Below the pieces are notes generated by a model. It did not search any database. It was not told the origin of the DNA and saw only the letters and a program-made list of their open reading frames with translations. This document shows, one piece after another, positions 8,057 to 15,325 of a DNA stretch of 64,000 nt. Each line of letters begins with the position of its first letter. The stretch's first letter is position 1. The position numbers and the translations under genes were made by a program. The stretch is taken from contig JBCCRC010000010.1 of the NCBI GenBank assembly GCA_039208375.1, positions 4,138 to 68,137 on the forward strand. The letters are read 5' to 3'. Origin of the DNA: JANQPC01 sp039208375 (lineage in GTDB: Bacteria > Pseudomonadota > Alphaproteobacteria > Rhodobacterales > Rhodobacteraceae).

Positions 8057-8785
8057 ATGAGCAGCGATGGTTTTTTCAACGAGGACGTTGCCAAAACCTA
8101 TGATCAGAACCATGGCGGGAATGACCCAGAGCTGATCCGTCAGACAGTTGAATGCCTCTTAGAGTTGTCGCGCGGCGGCGATATTCTCGAATTCGCGATT
8201 GGAACCGGGCGAATTGCAATACCATTGGCCCAAAAAGGTGCATCGGTAAAAGGGATAGAACTTTCAAGAGCTATGGTTCGTCGTCTTCGTCAGAAGCTAG
8301 GTGAAAATCAGATAGACGTCACAATTGGAGACATGACCTCGATACGAGTCGAGGGCGATTTTTCACTGGTATTCCTCGTGTTCAACACGATCGACAATCT
8401 GACATCACAAAAAGCTCAACTCGCATGCTTCCAGAACGCTGCGCGGCATCTGACGCATGAGGGCCGCTTTCTTGTGGAAACTCAAGTTCCGCCCCTCCAA
8501 AGGCTACCGTTCGGAGAAACAAGGCTGGCATTTGCCAATAGCGAACATCACCTCGGTATCGACGAGTTCGATATTGCCACGCAAAACTATACTTCAACCC
8601 ATGTCTGGATGAAGGACGGCCACCAATCGCGTCAATCTATCCAGTTCCGCTATGTGTGGCCTTCGGAATTGGATCTTATGGCGATGATGGCCGGCCTGAA
8701 GCTCGAGTTTCGGTGGTCTGCCTGGGATCGTTTGCCCTTTGACAAGCTGAGCAAGAAACACATTTCGGTCTGGCGTAAACCTTGA
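8057..8785 (+). CDS. Class I SAM-dependent methyltransferase
   Basis: 242 residues. Motif I is ILEFAIGTGRIAIPLA near residue 44 and motif II is VKGIELSRAMVRRLR; the acidic residue of motif II (E in GIELS) would bind the SAM ribose. DMTSI near residue 94 and FLVFNTIDNL near residue 108 follow the order of the Methyltransf_25 family. The acceptor is unknown. It lies 82 bases after the SnoaL-like gene in the same direction and has the same lower GC (about 45% over 8281-8340), so the two may have arrived together. Confidence 0.85.
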   Translation: MSSDGFFNEDVAKTYDQNHGGNDPELIRQTVECLLELSRGGDILEFAIGTGRIAIPLAQKGASVKGIELSRAMVRRLRQKLGENQIDVTIGDMTSIRVEGDFSLVFLVFNTIDNLTSQKAQLACFQNAARHLTHEGRFLVETQVPPLQRLPFGETRLAFANSEHHLGIDEFDIATQNYTSTHVWMKDGHQSRQSIQFRYVWPSELDLMAMMAGLKLEFRWSAWDRLPFDKLSKKHISVWRKP

Positions 8786-8843
8786 ACGGCATGTTTCGTC
8801 GATCCGTAGCAATCACACAGTCAGTTTCGCTCCGCAACAAGTC

Positions 8844-9515
8844 TCAAGGTAGTGGACTGACGCCGATGACGACGGGATGTAGCCAGATCAGTGCTTGAAA
8901 CAGAGCCCCGGCTGCGACGAGGCGAAGCGCATCACATGCCGGGGCTGACTTGAAGATCCTACCAATCGGCTGCTGGCGGACCTCTTCGCTTAATGCGCCC
9001 CAATTAGAACCCAGTTCGCGCTGCTTGCGTTTGTCGACAAGGCGCCCACCGAACGTGGCGAAAGCACCAAAAGCGCCGAAGAGTAAGGCATGGGCCATAT
9101 CGCCGTTTGCGATGAGATGCGCCAGTGACCAGAGCGCGAGAGCCAGCAGCAACGGGTGTCGCGTAAGGCGCACAAGCCCGGGACGCTGCGGATCAAACGT
9201 TTCATTGCGAACACCGCCAAACGAGAACGGGTTGGGCCGACCAAGAGCCAGCGCGAGAACTGCGCACGCCAACACCATGATCGCCAGGGCCAGGTGGTTT
9301 TGCCATGCCGCCCAGGGCCAGAGCGGTATGTGAGGGGCGCGGCCCGCCTCCACGATCAACAATGCCAGAACACCGACGGACAAAGCAGAATAGGTGAGTG
9401 TGAATCCACCCTGCCCCAGCACCCGCACCAGCGCCGTCCTCAGGGGCGGCCGCACGGGCAGCAAATGGCTGAGAAAGAAAAATGCAAAGGCCGCGATGAA
9501 CCCTGTCCACCCCAT
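8844..9515 (-). CDS. nnrU: NnrU family membrane protein
   Basis: 223 residues with about six helices. The family signature is visible: an N-terminal SHLLPVRPPLR, GGVRNETFDPQRPGLVRLTRHPLL in the middle and a KRKQRELGSNWGALSEE stretch. NnrU proteins occur beside nitrite- and NO-reductase genes and are needed for full expression or activity of NO metabolism in denitrifying rhodobacteria; the biochemical role is not settled. It follows nnrS by 3 bases, third in the leftward unit after the Rrf2 regulator, so it is probably under the same NO/oxygen-responsive control. Confidence 0.88.
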   Translation of the reverse strand: MGWTGFIAAFAFFFLSHLLPVRPPLRTALVRVLGQGGFTLTYSALSVGVLALLIVEAGRAPHIPLWPWAAWQNHLALAIMVLACAVLALALGRPNPFSFGGVRNETFDPQRPGLVRLTRHPLLLALALWSLAHLIANGDMAHALLFGAFGAFATFGGRLVDKRKQRELGSNWGALSEEVRQQPIGRIFKSAPACDALRLVAAGALFQALIWLHPVVIGVSPLP

Positions 9516-9518
9516 GGA

Positions 9519-10718
9519 TCACTCCCCCACGCGGGGCGCGATGAGTTTCGGGCCGTACAGGCCGACAAAACCTGCGAACGCCGCGATCCAAGTTGCGGCC
9601 GATACGGCGTGCAGCAGGTCCGCCACTCCGGGCGCGAGGCCCGCCGCCACGCGGAACGCGACCGACGCGATCACACACAGATAGATCGCCAGCGTTCCGC
9701 CACTGGCCGCCAGTGCATGCCCCGTATGGCCGAGCGTTGCCCGCGTCATTACCGCAACTGTCATTAGCCCAATGGCGCCGGCCATCCAGAGATGCAGGGC
9801 CGGGGCGCCACCCAACAGATCGGGCCTGAGGATTGATAGTGCTTCGGCAAGCGCGCCGAGCGGCACGAAGGCATAGGCGGCGTGGAGCACCCAGACCAAG
9901 GGTTCCGACAGGGTCGCGCTCCCACGCCAGCGCGCGAGACGCGCGACGTGCAACAGCCCTGCAATGCCCAACGTTAAACTGGCAAGAAGGCTGTTTGGGG
10001 CGCCAACCCAAGTCGACACGGCGACAGCCAGAACAGCCAGAGCCAGCGCGTCGAAGCGCTGCATCGGGGGTACGGGGAGATGGACTGCCCCGTGTTTTGC
10101 CAGCCAATTTCGAGTGAACGCGGGCACGATGCGCCCGCCAATGAAGGCAATCAGAAGGATTGCCGCGCCAAGGCCCAGCCGGAGGCCTGCGCCATCTGTC
10201 GGAGAGCCTTCACGGGCCACGTCCCAATGAAATAGTCCATTGGCAAGAACGAAGACGGCCAGTAGACCAACAACCAAGAGGTTGCGCCAGTTCCGGCCAG
10301 CGGCGACCTCGTAGGTCATCCTCACGAGGAGCACGAGCCCGAAACTCAGATCCAGCGCCGCGACAACACCCGTGGGGAGATAGCCCGAAATCAGGATAGC
10401 CACACGCCCCAAAACCCAAAGCAAAAATAGCGCCGCGAGCGTCCCACCGATGATCGGCCTCCGCCCCGTCCAGCTCGGTACGGCGGTTAGCAAAAATCCA
10501 GCGAGTACTGCCCCCAGGTAACCAAAAAGCAATTCATGCGCGTGCCAGGCAACCGCATCGAACGCAGTGGGTAAGGACAGTAAGCCCGTCAGCACCGTAA
10601 GCCAAAGCGCCATAGCGGCAACGGCCCAGACGGCACCACCCAAAAAGAATGGGCGGAACCCAAAGCTTAAGACCGCTGGTCCTTGCCAAGTGCGGAGCTG
10701 TTCACGCGTCGTGGTCAT
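9519..10718 (-). CDS. nnrS: NnrS family heme/copper membrane protein, first copy
   Basis: 399 residues from the ATG at 10718; a longer frame to 10988 would run through the regulator gene, so the shorter start is chosen. It begins with an FGFRPFFLGG motif, has WHAHELLFGYLGAVLAGFLLTAVPSWTG near residue 55, and IGGRIVPAFTRNWL plus MTVAVMTRATLGHTG later, all typical of 12-helix NnrS proteins. NnrS relieves NO stress in several bacteria and contains heme and copper. The start overlaps the end of the Rrf2 gene by 17 bases. A second, divergent paralogue lies at 15322-16599. Confidence 0.9.
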   Translation of the reverse strand: MTTTREQLRTWQGPAVLSFGFRPFFLGGAVWAVAAMALWLTVLTGLLSLPTAFDAVAWHAHELLFGYLGAVLAGFLLTAVPSWTGRRPIIGGTLAALFLLWVLGRVAILISGYLPTGVVAALDLSFGLVLLVRMTYEVAAGRNWRNLLVVGLLAVFVLANGLFHWDVAREGSPTDGAGLRLGLGAAILLIAFIGGRIVPAFTRNWLAKHGAVHLPVPPMQRFDALALAVLAVAVSTWVGAPNSLLASLTLGIAGLLHVARLARWRGSATLSEPLVWVLHAAYAFVPLGALAEALSILRPDLLGGAPALHLWMAGAIGLMTVAVMTRATLGHTGHALAASGGTLAIYLCVIASVAFRVAAGLAPGVADLLHAVSAATWIAAFAGFVGLYGPKLIAPRVGE

Positions 10719-11136
10719 CTGCAACAGATGCTTGCTGTGGCAAGGCGCAATCCGCCAATGTGAACTGCTCAAGCTCCGCGATAAACCTGCGCCGCGCCCG
10801 GAAAAGCATGCCCTTGAGGCGACATTCGGGGGCGACGACGCAGGCACCTCCATCTGGCTGGAAGCACTCCACCAGGGCCGACCCACGCTCCAGTACCTCA
10901 ACGACCTGCCCGACCGAGATTTGGTCAGCAGGGCGAGCCAACGTGGCGCCACCGCCCGTTCCGCGGCGAGTGACAACGATGCCTGCATGTGCGAGCGCGG
11001 CGACCGTCTTGGTCAGGTGATTACGCGAAATCGCAAATTCCTTGGCCAGCTCGGAGGTGGAAAAGGCGCGTTCAGGTTCTCCGGCCATGCGCATGCAGGC
11101 GCGCAGACCGAAATCGGTGAACTGCGTCAGCCGCAT
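10702..11136 (-). CDS. Rrf2-family regulator, NsrR-like (NO-sensing Fe-S repressor)
   Basis: 144 residues. The winged helix-turn-helix (ELAKEFAISRNHLTKTVAALAHAGIV) is followed by RGTGGGATLARPADQISVGQVVEVLE, as in Rrf2 proteins. Three cysteines at 91, 99 and 105 have nearly the spacing of the NsrR cluster ligands, so a NO-sensitive Fe-S cluster is expected. It is the first gene of the leftward unit with nnrS and nnrU. Its control region contains an FNR/NNR-type box 18 bases upstream of the start and a 25-base palindrome. By context it represses the flanking NnrS operons until NO appears. Confidence 0.86.
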   Translation of the reverse strand: MRLTQFTDFGLRACMRMAGEPERAFSTSELAKEFAISRNHLTKTVAALAHAGIVVTRRGTGGGATLARPADQISVGQVVEVLERGSALVECFQPDGGACVVAPECRLKGMLFRARRRFIAELEQFTLADCALPQQASVADDHDA

Positions 11137-11153
11137 CGAAAAACCTGAGTGAT

Positions 11154-11167
11154 TTGATCGGAATCAA
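11154..11167. promoter_or_regulatory. FNR/NNR-type box
   Basis: TTGAT-CGGA-ATCAA: a perfect 5-4-5 match to the symmetrical site bound by Crp/Fnr-family regulators (FNR, FnrL, Dnr, NnrR). It lies 17 bases from the start of the NsrR-like gene and 70 bases from the start of the divergent operon, so low oxygen and/or NO control is likely for one or both. Confidence 0.75.
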
Positions 11168-11189
11168 GGTACATGCTACCCCTCCTCTG

Positions 11190-11214
11190 TAATAGGTATC
11201 TAAAATACCAATTA
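11190..11214. promoter_or_regulatory. 25-base near-palindrome, candidate Rrf2 operator
   Basis: Arms TAATAGGTAT and ATACCAATTA around CTAAA; nine of ten arm positions pair. It sits 22 bases before the start of the DUF454 gene, between the FNR-type box and the seven-gene operon, and is the best candidate site for the adjacent NsrR-like regulator. Confidence 0.6.
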
Positions 11215-11236
11215 CTTTACCGAAGCGCTGAACACC

Positions 11237-11710
11237 ATGACACGGATCAACACACCCCTCGTGACGGCCGGGCGACCGCTTTGGGTCGCCGCAGGCGCCG
11301 TCTCCATTGGGATCGGGGCGGTCGGAGCATTGCTGCCAGTGTTGCCGACCACACCCTTCGTCATTCTCGGCGCATTCTGCTTTGCCCGCGGTTCGCCTCG
11401 GTTGGCGCGGGCGCTAGAGCAACATCGAGTCTTCGGCCCCATGATCGCGGACTGGCGCGCGCATGGTGCGATCGCGCACCGCTACAAGGCGGCAGCGCAC
11501 CTGATGATGGGCGCGGCGCTAACCGTAAGCATCTTTATGGGCGTGTCAGGCAGCATTCTTGCCATCCAAGCAATCTGTCTGGCCTGCGCCAGCGCCTACA
11601 TCCTCAGCCGCCCCAGCGGCGGTGATACCCCTCAAAAGCCAGGCCGCGAGACGGTTCCAGCCAGACCACGGCGCCCACACAGCGCCAAACAACCTGGAGA
11701 TCCGTCTTGA
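11237..11710 (+). CDS. DUF454 (YbaN-like) inner-membrane protein
   Basis: 157 residues. The GAVGALLPVLPTTPFVILGAFCFARGSPRLARAL segment, the HRVFGPMIADWRAHGAI segment and the short size identify the DUF454 family, small proteins with two to four helices, often linked to redox or heme-related genes but without a defined function. The C-terminal 35 residues are polar and proline-rich, unlike the usual compact end. It is the first gene of a seven-gene operon, with the next gene overlapping its stop (TTGA). Confidence 0.82.
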   Translation: MTRINTPLVTAGRPLWVAAGAVSIGIGAVGALLPVLPTTPFVILGAFCFARGSPRLARALEQHRVFGPMIADWRAHGAIAHRYKAAAHLMMGAALTVSIFMGVSGSILAIQAICLACASAYILSRPSGGDTPQKPGRETVPARPRRPHSAKQPGDPS

Positions 11711-12132
11711 AACACCTTCTTCTACTGCTGCTCGCGGTGCCGGCGATGGCCACCGCTGAAACCATACTGATCGACACAGACGCACTGGAGGCGCGTACGG
11801 TGTACGATGTGGCCGAACTCACCCCGCTTGCGCTAACGTCCGAGGGTGATCCGGCAATGCTGCTGCTTTCACTCGACGCAGGGGATGTCGTACCGCCCCA
11901 CGCCACAGAAAGCGGCCTTCGCCTGTTGACGGTGCTGTCGGGAGAAATGTCCTGGGGCGACGGTGACGCAGTCGATGTGAGCGTCGAGCGCACGTTCGGG
12001 CCCGGCAGCATGCTCGCCGTGCAGGCCGGCGAGATGCATTGGGTCGCGGCCCGCGCCGGCCCGGTAGAGATCCAACTCGTTCTTCTCGACGATGAAACCG
12101 CGGCTCCCGGCATTCAGGAACAATTGCAATGA
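11707..12132 (+). CDS. Secreted cupin-domain protein
   Basis: 141 residues from a TTG start at 11707 that overlaps the preceding TGA. It has an N-terminal signal peptide (MKHLLLLLLAVPAMATA) and then a single cupin barrel: VVPPHATESGLRLLTVLSGEMSWGD followed by FGPGSMLAVQAGEMHWVAA. The first motif keeps one histidine and a glutamate and the second one histidine, so metal binding is plausible but with fewer ligands than classical cupins. The protein should be periplasmic. It lies directly before the binding-protein gene of the ABC transporter and overlaps it by 4 bases. Role unknown. Confidence 0.7.
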   Translation: MKHLLLLLLAVPAMATAETILIDTDALEARTVYDVAELTPLALTSEGDPAMLLLSLDAGDVVPPHATESGLRLLTVLSGEMSWGDGDAVDVSVERTFGPGSMLAVQAGEMHWVAARAGPVEIQLVLLDDETAAPGIQEQLQ

Positions 12133-13112
12133 CATCCCTTTCCCGACGATCCACAATCGCTTTTCTTGGCGCCGCAGCTGGTGCGATAGCCCTGCCCCGC
12201 GCCGCCTTTCCGCAGCCCCTCTCGCGCTTGGCCATCTATGGCCCGCCCGCAGGCCCGTCGATCACGCTGGCCCATGCCGTAGCCACCGGTATGTTGTCGG
12301 ATATCGCGGCCGAGACGAGTTTCACCGCCTGGCGCAACCCGGACGAATTGCGCGCGGGCCTAACCTCCGGCGAGATCCTGCTCTCGGTCGTGCCAATCCA
12401 GGCAGCGGCAAACCTGTTTAATCGCGGTTTTCCGATCCGGCTTGCAAACGCCATGACGAACGGGCTTTTGTACATCATTGCCGAGGATCCGGAGATCAAC
12501 GGGATAACAGGCCTTGCTGGACGGCGTATCGCCATTCCGTTCAGGGGTGACACACCGGAAATCATCTTCGGCCAACTCCTTGAACACCACGGAATGAGCG
12601 AGGCTGATCTTGACATCACCTATGCCGGGTCACCCACTGAGGCGATGCAACTGATGTTGGCGGGGCGCGTCGATGCCGCACTGACGGCGGAACCCTCGAC
12701 AACCGCAGCCGTGCTGCGCGGAGGGGAGGCCGGTAAGACCATCCGGCGCGCGATCAGCATTCAGGAGGCCTGGGGCGACATGACCGATGGCGCACCAGTT
12801 CTGCCCCAGGCGGGGCTCGCGGTGACCCAAGCGTTTCTCGACAATAGCGGTGGCGTCCTCCCCGCCTTGCTGACCGCTTTGGAGGAAGCCACTGCCGACG
12901 TGCTGGCTAACCCCGAAATGGCCGCAGGCCACGCAACCGAGGCCCTTGGGATGCCCGCACCGCTTCTGGCGGCCTCAATCCCCAACTCGAACCTCGTCTC
13001 TCGCCCAGCGACAGAGGCGCGGGCAGATATCGAACGCATGCTTGCGGCAATGGCAGGGCCAGATCTCGCTCGTATCGGGGGCTCTATGCCGGGAGATGAG
13101 TTTTATGTCTGA
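12129..13112 (+). CDS. ABC transporter substrate-binding protein with Tat-like signal (NMT1/SsuA-like)
   Basis: 327 residues. The N-terminus SRRSTIAFLGAAAGAIALP has a twin-arginine pattern, so export may follow folding with or without a cofactor. The mature protein has the type II binding fold of the nitrate/sulfonate/thiamine-precursor group: a GPSITLAHAVATGML segment, GEILLSVVPIQAAANLFNRG, an ITGLAGRRIAIPFRGDTPE hinge and MLAGRVDAALTAEPS. It belongs with the permease and ATPase downstream. Position in a NnrS operon suggests a ligand tied to NO or anaerobic metabolism, but the ligand cannot be deduced. Confidence 0.82.
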   Translation: MTSLSRRSTIAFLGAAAGAIALPRAAFPQPLSRLAIYGPPAGPSITLAHAVATGMLSDIAAETSFTAWRNPDELRAGLTSGEILLSVVPIQAAANLFNRGFPIRLANAMTNGLLYIIAEDPEINGITGLAGRRIAIPFRGDTPEIIFGQLLEHHGMSEADLDITYAGSPTEAMQLMLAGRVDAALTAEPSTTAAVLRGGEAGKTIRRAISIQEAWGDMTDGAPVLPQAGLAVTQAFLDNSGGVLPALLTALEEATADVLANPEMAAGHATEALGMPAPLLAASIPNSNLVSRPATEARADIERMLAAMAGPDLARIGGSMPGDEFYV

Positions 13113-13785
13113 GGCCCCTCCATCGGGGGCGGCCACCGCGAAACGGCTTATATTGCCGTTTGCCATTGCGGTGGTGCTCGCCGGTCTTGCCATGTGGCAG
13201 GGCCGGCTGAGCGTTGGGGTCGTTTGCTTTCTGTTTATGGCGCTGTGCTCCTTGACAATCCGCGTCCTCATAACCGACGCCACGCCCCTGCCCGTGGTGC
13301 GCACGATAGGCGGGCAACGCGAGGCGATCCTGATCCAGTTCGTCGGCGCCGGCATGATGTACCTGCCCGCGATCATGATCGCGACGCTGCTACTCGATTT
13401 CGCCGGGTATGAGCCCAGCGCGGTAATGCTTGGTGTCGGAGTTGCATTGGCCGCGTTCGGGCTTTGGCTTTTTTGGCGTTCCCATACCGATCTTGGAACC
13501 TATTGGTCCCCAACACTCGAACTGCGCGAAGGGCATCAGTTGGTGACGCGTGGCGTCTACGCACGCTTACGTCATCCCATGTATGCCGCGCTCTTCGTCA
13601 TCACAGCGGCGCAGGCATGCTTCCTCGGCAACTGGATCGCGGGGCCGGCGGGCATCATCGCGCTCGGATTGCTTTACCTGCTCAGGATTGACGATGAGGA
13701 ACGGATGATGGGCGAGGCCTTCGGCGCGGAATGGTCGGCCTATGCGGGTCGAACGGGCCGCCTGCTGCCATCGGCACGGAAATGA
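13105..13785 (+). CDS. Isoprenylcysteine-carboxyl-methyltransferase-like membrane protein
   Basis: 226 residues from ATG 13105 (GGGAG ribosome-binding site 9 bases upstream; an ATG at 13096 is too close to it). About five helices. The C-terminal region LVTRGVYARLRHPMYAALFV followed by RIDDEERMMGEAFGAEWSAYAGRTGRLLP is the SAM-binding signature of the ICMT/phospholipid methyltransferase superfamily (RHPxY and EExxL/M motifs). Bacterial members methylate lipids or unknown membrane substrates. It is inserted between the binding protein and the permease of one transporter, overlapping both, an unusual arrangement. Confidence 0.82.
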   Translation: MSEAPPSGAATAKRLILPFAIAVVLAGLAMWQGRLSVGVVCFLFMALCSLTIRVLITDATPLPVVRTIGGQREAILIQFVGAGMMYLPAIMIATLLLDFAGYEPSAVMLGVGVALAAFGLWLFWRSHTDLGTYWSPTLELREGHQLVTRGVYARLRHPMYAALFVITAAQACFLGNWIAGPAGIIALGLLYLLRIDDEERMMGEAFGAEWSAYAGRTGRLLPSARK

Positions 13786-14579
13786 CACGCATCGCCCGCA
13801 TCGGAGCTTTCCTCTGGTCCGGCTGGGCCGGGCTTGCAGCACTCTCGCTTTTGTGTGCTGCGTGGCAAGCTGGGCACGAGGCGTACGGGCCATTCATTCT
13901 GACGTCGCCACTCGAAACGGTGCGGGCCGTCGCAGCACTCGCGATCGACCCGGCAGCATGGGAGATCGCGGCTCTCACCTTGCAGCGAGCGATCACCGGC
14001 TTCGTGCTAGTTGCCGGGGCAGGAACGGCCCTTGGCGTCGCGGCGGGTTATTCCCCGGCAACGTTGCGCTTGGTCACACCGCTCGTCACGGTTCTGATGG
14101 GGGTGCCTCCTATCGCCTGGATCGTTCTTGCGATGATCTGGTTCGGCGGCTCAGACGCAACGGTTCGCACGGTTATCCTCGTCTCCGCACTTCCGGTCGT
14201 GTTTATGGGGGCAGCGCGCGGCATCACCACCCGCGACAGGCTTCTGGACCGTATGGCCGAAGCCTTCGGGGCGGGACCAATTCGGCGCTTCCTGACTGTG
14301 GGGCTGCGCCAAACCACCACGACGCTTTTCCCCGCATTCGCGCTTGCCCTCGGCACGTCATTCAAGGTGGCTGTCATGGCCGAGCTTCTGGCCAATGCAG
14401 GCGGCATTGGCGGGGCGCTGGCCGACGCGCGTATCAATCTCGACATCGGGCTCGCGCTCGCCTGGATAGTGATCGCAGTCGCCCTTCTGATCATCGTCGA
14501 ATACACCTTGGTGCAGCCTGTGAAGGCCGAAATCGATCGCTGGCGTCACGCCGCACAGCCCTGGGGGGTGAAGCGATGA
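13782..14579 (+). CDS. ABC transporter permease (SsuC/TauC type)
   Basis: 265 residues from ATG 13782, which overlaps the preceding stop by four bases; an earlier in-frame start would lie inside that gene. Six helices. The EAA loop is RMAEAFGAGPIRRFLTVGLRQTTTTLFPAF, with the conserved glycine, and PPIAWIVLAMIWFGGSDATVRT is typical of the nitrate/sulfonate/taurine permease family. Acts with the ATPase at 14576-15325 and the binding protein at 12129-13112. Confidence 0.87.
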   Translation: MTRIARIGAFLWSGWAGLAALSLLCAAWQAGHEAYGPFILTSPLETVRAVAALAIDPAAWEIAALTLQRAITGFVLVAGAGTALGVAAGYSPATLRLVTPLVTVLMGVPPIAWIVLAMIWFGGSDATVRTVILVSALPVVFMGAARGITTRDRLLDRMAEAFGAGPIRRFLTVGLRQTTTTLFPAFALALGTSFKVAVMAELLANAGGIGGALADARINLDIGLALAWIVIAVALLIIVEYTLVQPVKAEIDRWRHAAQPWGVKR

Positions 14580-15325
14580 CGGCCCTGGATCTCTCCGGTA
14601 TCGGCCACGCCTATCTCGGGCGCACTGTGCTTGAAGGCATCGACCTGACCATTGGGTCGGGCGAGATGGTGGCCCTTGTCGGCCCGTCTGGATGCGGCAA
14701 GTCCACCCTCGCCCATATTGCCGCCGGATTGACCGCGGCGCGGGCCGGCCGGGTTGCGAGGGGCTACGACCGACATGCGATGATCTTTCAGGAGCCTGCA
14801 CTGATGCCATGGGCCACAGCCCGCGGCAATATCGACTATGTTTTGCGCCTTGCAGGGCTCCGGCGCGTTGACCGGGCTAATCGCATTCACGCGATTGCGG
14901 CGCAGGTCTCTCTGATCCCGGATGATCTCAGCAAATACCCCATCGAGCTCTCCGGCGGGATGCGGCAGCGTGTGGCTATCGCACGCGCGCTCGCGGTGCA
15001 GCCGGATTTCATCTACTTCGACGAGCCGTTTACGGCCCTTGATGTGGCCCTGAGACGGCGCATGCAGGATCTCGTCATTGAAACATGTGCCGACGGCCGC
15101 CTTTCGGGCCTGTTTATCACGCATGACCTTAGCGAAGCCGCAAGAATTGCGCATCGCATCGCCGTGCTCGATACAAACGGGCGCGGTATCCTCGGCAATC
15201 GGCGGCTTGCCGCAAACCCGCGCGATCGGGGCGACATGGAGATATTCGATTGGGTACGGCGTGCTTTACGCGATGATCCAATCTTCCGCCATATCCACGA
15301 TGTCGACGAAAGGCAGATTGCATGA
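14576..15325 (+). CDS. ABC transporter ATP-binding protein (SsuB/TauB type)
   Basis: 249 residues from ATG 14576 (4-base overlap with the permease stop). Walker A GPSGCGKST near residue 37, Q-loop MIFQEPALMPW, signature LSGGMRQR, Walker B FIYFDEPFTALD and switch FITHDLSEA are all intact; the LMPW and EPFTALD forms are characteristic of the nitrate/sulfonate/taurine ATPases. The C-terminal ~35 residues extend beyond the core and end DEIFRH-like without a recognised regulatory domain. Overlaps the next gene (second NnrS) by 4 bases. Confidence 0.9.
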   Translation: MTALDLSGIGHAYLGRTVLEGIDLTIGSGEMVALVGPSGCGKSTLAHIAAGLTAARAGRVARGYDRHAMIFQEPALMPWATARGNIDYVLRLAGLRRVDRANRIHAIAAQVSLIPDDLSKYPIELSGGMRQRVAIARALAVQPDFIYFDEPFTALDVALRRRMQDLVIETCADGRLSGLFITHDLSEAARIAHRIAVLDTNGRGILGNRRLAANPRDRGDMEIFDWVRRALRDDPIFRHIHDVDERQIA

